DNA of 17,431 nucleotides. Origin: Pseudanabaenales cyanobacterium. GTDB lineage: Bacteria > Cyanobacteriota > Cyanobacteriia > Phormidesmidales > Phormidesmidaceae. Where the stretch lies: contig JAKSDM010001300.1 in the NCBI GenBank assembly GCA_022360135.1, positions 1 to 17,431 on the forward strand. Direction: 5' to 3'. Under the pieces are notes generated by a model. The model worked only from the letters and a program-made list of their open reading frames with translations. It was not told where the DNA came from and searched no databases. Both the position numbers and the translations under genes were made by a program. This document shows positions 14,659 through 17,431 of the stretch, piece by piece (positions within the stretch are counted from its first letter, which is position 1; each line of letters opens with the position of its first letter).

Positions 14659-15477
14659 ATGATACGGCATGCGATAATCACGGGCGGTTCTAGCGGTATT
14701 GGCAAAGCAACGGCCAAATTGTTGGCTAAAGCTGGGGCTAACCTTACCATTATTGCTCGCACACAAACCAAGTTAGAAATCGCCAAAGCAGAAATTGAAA
14801 CCTGTCGGGTTGATTCTAATCATCAGCTAATCGCCCTCTCAGCTGATGTTGCCGATCGCGTGCAAGTCCAAAAAGTGGTGGCTGATGCGATCGCCCAATT
14901 AGGCCCGCCTGACCTCTTAATCACCTCGGCTGGCACGGCGCATCCTGGGCGCTTTCAAGATTTGCCGCTGGAAGTATTTGAGCGCGCCATGGCTATCAAT
15001 TACTTTGGTTCTCTCTATACTCTGAAAGCAGTTTTACCCAGCATGGAACAGCAGGGTAAGGGCCACATTGTATTGATTTCCTCTGGCGCTGGCCTAATCG
15101 GCCTCTACGGATATACCGCCTATAGTCCCAGTAAGTTTGCCCTGCGCGGCTTAGCCGAATCGCTCCGGGGCGAGCTTAAGTCAAGCGGCGTCAAACTTTC
15201 TATTGTTTATCCACCGGATACCGATACGCCACAGCTGGCGCAAGAAAATAAAACCAAGCCCCTCGCCACCCAGAGAATGACAGCAATAGCAAAAACGTGG
15301 CCAGCCGAAGCCGTGGCTCAAACCATTGTTGACGGCGTCAGGCGTTCTTCATTTGAAATCACGCCAGATCTGGAGATGAGCCTACTAGTTAGGCTGCACA
15401 GCCTATTAGCCCCTGTCGTCAACTGGCGTTTTGATCGAATCGCAGCCAGCGCCCATCTTCAGAATCATGATGACTAG
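14659..15477 (+). CDS. 3-ketodihydrosphingosine reductase-like short-chain dehydrogenase
   Basis: Classical short-chain dehydrogenase/reductase of 272 residues: TGGSSGIG (8-15), SADV (61-64), the N-A-G equivalent TSAG (89-92), Asn114, and catalytic Ser142, Tyr155 and Lys159 (YSPSK). After the active site it reads VYPPDTDTPQLAQENKTKP (183-201), which closely matches the YPPDTDTPGFAEEN..TKP segment of human KDSR and yeast Tsc10, the enzymes reducing 3-ketosphinganine to sphinganine with NADPH. This signature is what separates it from generic SDRs such as FabG. A hydrophobic C-terminal stretch (SLLVRLHSLLAPVVNW) may dock it on a membrane. I chose ATG 14659 (MIRHAIITGG); a TTG six codons earlier (14641) is possible and neither has a clear Shine-Dalgarno sequence. 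It follows the oxoamine synthase by 110 nt, the expected next pathway step. Confidence 0.88.
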   Translation: MIRHAIITGGSSGIGKATAKLLAKAGANLTIIARTQTKLEIAKAEIETCRVDSNHQLIALSADVADRVQVQKVVADAIAQLGPPDLLITSAGTAHPGRFQDLPLEVFERAMAINYFGSLYTLKAVLPSMEQQGKGHIVLISSGAGLIGLYGYTAYSPSKFALRGLAESLRGELKSSGVKLSIVYPPDTDTPQLAQENKTKPLATQRMTAIAKTWPAEAVAQTIVDGVRRSSFEITPDLEMSLLVRLHSLLAPVVNWRFDRIAASAHLQNHDD

Positions 15478-15813
15478 TTGGAAGTATTCCACAAAGCCGG
15501 AAATTAAGTCGCCAACGGCCATGTATTAATTAAGACAGTTAAGCTGAGATAAAGTCCAGAGCTGTGCGTTATCCCCTTGCGAATTAAATCCAGGGAACGA
15601 CGAGCCCAGCTATAGCGGCTTTCATTTTCATTGACTATATCCTATGCCCAGCAAGGATTTATGGACTGAACTGAATTTCCCAGTCAGAAAAAACCGCACA
15701 GCTTTAGCGCGAGTCCGGCTCGTGTAGTGGGCATTATTTTCAGTGTAGACCCTGATTTTTAGCTCAATCTTTGTCTCATAAAATACTTAGTCTGCACGGA
15801 AAGACTGCACGGA
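15478..15813. other. Intergenic region between reductase and flippase-like genes
   Basis: No gene seen. A perfect 9-bp inverted repeat AGCTGTGCG (15560-15568) / CGCACAGCT (15695-15703) encloses about 125 nt, and a short hairpin CGAG-tccgg-CTCG lies near 15710-15722. The gap is long enough for the flippase-like gene to have its own promoter, which I cannot place. Confidence 0.5.
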
Positions 15814-15814
15814 A
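15789..15814. repeat. 13-bp tandem duplication covering the ribosome binding site and start of the flippase-like gene
   Basis: AGTCTGCACGGAA (15789-15801) is followed directly by AGACTGCACGGAA (15802-15814), one mismatch. The last A of copy two is the A of the start codon, and CGGA in it is the only Shine-Dalgarno-like sequence. Confidence 0.75.
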
Positions 15815-17175
15815 TGATACTGACTAAATATGCAAATGGTCTAATACTCAAGCGATGGTTTGCTGACCACATCTTTCAAAGAATTCTCAAGAATGCCAGT
15901 TGGCTTTTGTTCGGGAGGGTAATCACGGGCGCCACTGGCTTAGGCTACTTAAGCTTGGCGACCCATAGCTTAGGGATTGAATTGTTTGGGACCTTGGTGC
16001 TGATGCAAACCTATATTAGGGTGATTACCGGTTTAACCACTTTTCAATCCTGGCAAGCTGTAATTCGTTATGGCGCAATCTGTCTGCAAAAACAAGATAA
16101 AGCAGCCTTTCAACAACTGGTTAAGTTGACCACTCTGCTCGATGTGCTGGGTGTAGTGGCGGGGGGGGCGATCGCGGTTTTGGCGGCGTCCTATGTCGGT
16201 CCTTATGTGGGATGGAGTAAAGCGATAATCCATCAGGTCCAGTATTGCAGCCCTTTGATTTTGTTCACGATTGTGGCCACACCAACTGGGTTACTGCGAC
16301 TTTATAATCGTTTCGACCTGCTGGCCCTTCAGAGCGCCCTTTCCCCCCTAATCCACCTGTTGGGTACTGTGATCGCGGCCATTTTCCAGGCGCCCCTCTG
16401 GGGATATCTGCTAGCCTGGTGGATGGCGGAGGCGGCTGGCGGTGTTTTTCTGCTCCTGGCCGGGTGGCGAGAAGGTTGGAAACGGGGTCTACTGCAGAGC
16501 ATGGATTGGTCTCTCTCGGATTTACGCCAATCCCATCCTGGAATCCTGAAATTCTGTATGGTGTCCAATCTCGATTCATCCTTACCCTTGGCGATGAGAC
16601 AGACGAGTCCGTTAATTGTGGGGGCGATCGCCAATCCTGCCGCTGTCGCTCTATTTCGGATAAGTTACGAGCTAGCGACGCCATTCAAGGGTCTAGCTCA
16701 ACTCCTGAACCAATCTCTTTATCCCGAACTGGCCCACTTAAGTAGTCAGGGGAAGTGGAAAAAATTCACGACCCTCATTCTCAGATCGGGGGGAATGGCG
16801 GTAGGAACAGGCGCTACAATCTGTGTTCTCGGTATTATCCTGGGTAAGTGGATCCTGGGGTCTGTCTTTGGTGAGGCGTTTATCCCGGCATACAGCACCT
16901 TAGTCCTTTTAGTCGCGGCAGGGGTCTTAACCATGGCGAGTGGAGCCTTAGCACCGGCTCTATACGCGATGGGACGCCCGAGTCTACCCCTGCAGGTTAA
17001 TGCGATCGCCATCCTGGTGGTTTATTTCCCATTGCTTGTAGTCTTAACCCAACATTTTGGGGCGATGGGAGCAGGCATGGCCACCCTCCTGGCCAGCGCC
17101 TTGATCCTGACACTCAACAGTGTGTTGATCTGGAATCAATTGTCCCAACAGTTCAGTAAATTGCTTCGATACTGA
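15814..17175 (+). CDS. Polysaccharide/lipid-linked oligosaccharide flippase-like membrane protein (Wzx/MATE-like)
   Basis: Polytopic membrane protein of 453 residues with about 12-14 hydrophobic segments and almost no soluble domains, the size and pattern of the MOP superfamily (Wzx-type O-unit flippases, polysaccharide biosynthesis family). After a basic N-terminus comes the typical opening helix ASWLLFGRVITGATGLGYLSLATHSLGIELFGTLVLMQ (28-65), in which LGxxxFGxLxL is the family feature. Near the middle, QTSPLIVGAIANPAAVALFRI (about 268-288) corresponds to the usual 'G...VG.Y..A..I' segment. Flippases of this kind move isoprenoid- or lipid-linked glycans from the cytoplasmic to the outer face. 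It is 336 nt past the KDSR-like gene on the same strand, so it may export the lipid made upstream, but it might simply be the start of a glycan cluster to the right. Individual substrate cannot be read. Confidence 0.85.
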   Translation: MILTKYANGLILKRWFADHIFQRILKNASWLLFGRVITGATGLGYLSLATHSLGIELFGTLVLMQTYIRVITGLTTFQSWQAVIRYGAICLQKQDKAAFQQLVKLTTLLDVLGVVAGGAIAVLAASYVGPYVGWSKAIIHQVQYCSPLILFTIVATPTGLLRLYNRFDLLALQSALSPLIHLLGTVIAAIFQAPLWGYLLAWWMAEAAGGVFLLLAGWREGWKRGLLQSMDWSLSDLRQSHPGILKFCMVSNLDSSLPLAMRQTSPLIVGAIANPAAVALFRISYELATPFKGLAQLLNQSLYPELAHLSSQGKWKKFTTLILRSGGMAVGTGATICVLGIILGKWILGSVFGEAFIPAYSTLVLLVAAGVLTMASGALAPALYAMGRPSLPLQVNAIAILVVYFPLLVVLTQHFGAMGAGMATLLASALILTLNSVLIWNQLSQQFSKLLRY

Positions 17176-17206
17176 TTACGCTTATGCAGCACCTGGGAGA
17201 TAGGCT

Positions 17207-17336
17207 GAAACTTTCTGCCTAATCCCCAAATCAGGGTGTTAGGCTAACGAATATCCACCTAATCTCCTTGTCGGGGGGATTAGACTGAACTATTTCCACC
17301 TAATCCACCGAATTAGAGTGTTAGGCAGAAAGTTTC
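17207..17336. repeat. 130-bp element: three ~41-bp hairpin units inside a perfect 16-bp inverted repeat
   Basis: The ends are GAAACTTTCTGCCTAA (17207-17222) and its exact reverse complement (17321-17336). Between them CCTAATC recurs at 17218, 17258 and 17299 (periods 40 and 41). Each unit closes on TTAGG or ATTAG about 20 nt later: TTAGG after unit 1 (17239-17243), GATTAG in unit 2 (17278-17283) and TTAGG in unit 3 (17321-17325). Units 1 and 2 end ATATCCA and ATTTCCA. Each unit can fold alone, and the outer ends can pair into one larger stem. It lies 31 nt after the flippase-like stop. Candidate identities are a small non-autonomous mobile element (MITE-like) or a transcript 3'-end structure; no target duplication is obvious. 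It is not a CRISPR array, because the whole unit repeats with no unique spacers. Confidence 0.75.
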
Positions 17337-17431
17337 TCTCTAATAATGAGTTAGCTGCCCACAGCTGCATACACTAAAGTCTTCCGAGAGTAATAAAGTA
17401 CGTCAGTGAGAAGCTAATTCGATTCAGTTAA

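Noticed and set aside
16265..16684. 139-codon minus-strand frame within the flippase-like gene
   Set aside because: Antisense of a gene with a convincing multi-helix membrane pattern; Pro/Arg-rich product typical of shadow frames.
17207..17336. Three regularly spaced repeats considered as a CRISPR array
   Set aside because: The ~41-bp unit repeats as a whole with imperfect copies, there are no unique spacers between identical repeats, and no cas genes are nearby.

Overview
The window looks like cyanobacterial DNA. The octamer GCGATCGC (the HIP1 repeat typical of many cyanobacteria) occurs about fifteen times in 17.4 kb, inside genes on both strands, and heptameric short tandem repeats of the cyanobacterial kind lie between genes. 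I cannot name a genus.

Left part (1-5813): a complete tctC-tctB pair plus the first 162 codons of tctA, on the minus strand, encode a tripartite tricarboxylate transporter (TTT). Across a gene-poor, AT-rich spacer of 1 kb and facing the other way are an acyl-CoA synthetase that closely resembles plant/yeast oxalyl-CoA synthetase (AAE3/Pcs60) and a ketopantoate-reductase-like enzyme (PanE family). Together they suggest uptake, CoA activation and reduction of a small carboxylate or oxo acid; the substrate is not readable from sequence.

Middle part (5814-9964): three unrelated minus-strand genes, namely a pentapeptide-repeat protein, a YrbG-type sodium/calcium exchanger with an unusual duplicated start region, and a stand-alone CheY-like response regulator. 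They are separated by long AT-rich spacers with little recognisable content.

Right part (9965-17175), plus strand: the most interesting region. Inositol-3-phosphate synthase, a fatty acyl-AMP ligase (FAAL), a fused acyl-carrier-protein/alpha-oxoamine synthase (serine-palmitoyltransferase-like) and a short-chain reductase carrying the PPDTDTP signature of eukaryotic 3-ketodihydrosphingosine reductase (KDSR) follow one another, the first three closely spaced. A self-consistent reading is a sphingoid-base pathway: FAAL activates a free fatty acid and loads it on the fused ACP, the oxoamine synthase condenses it with an amino acid (serine, or alanine or cysteate), KDSR reduces the 3-keto group, and the inositol-phosphate enzyme may supply a head group. 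An oligosaccharide/lipid-flippase-like membrane protein follows. No N-acyltransferase (ceramide synthase) or head-group transferase is in the window, so the final product is inferred.

The right end carries a compact 130-bp repeat element: three ~41-bp units, each with hairpin potential, enclosed by a perfect 16-bp inverted repeat.
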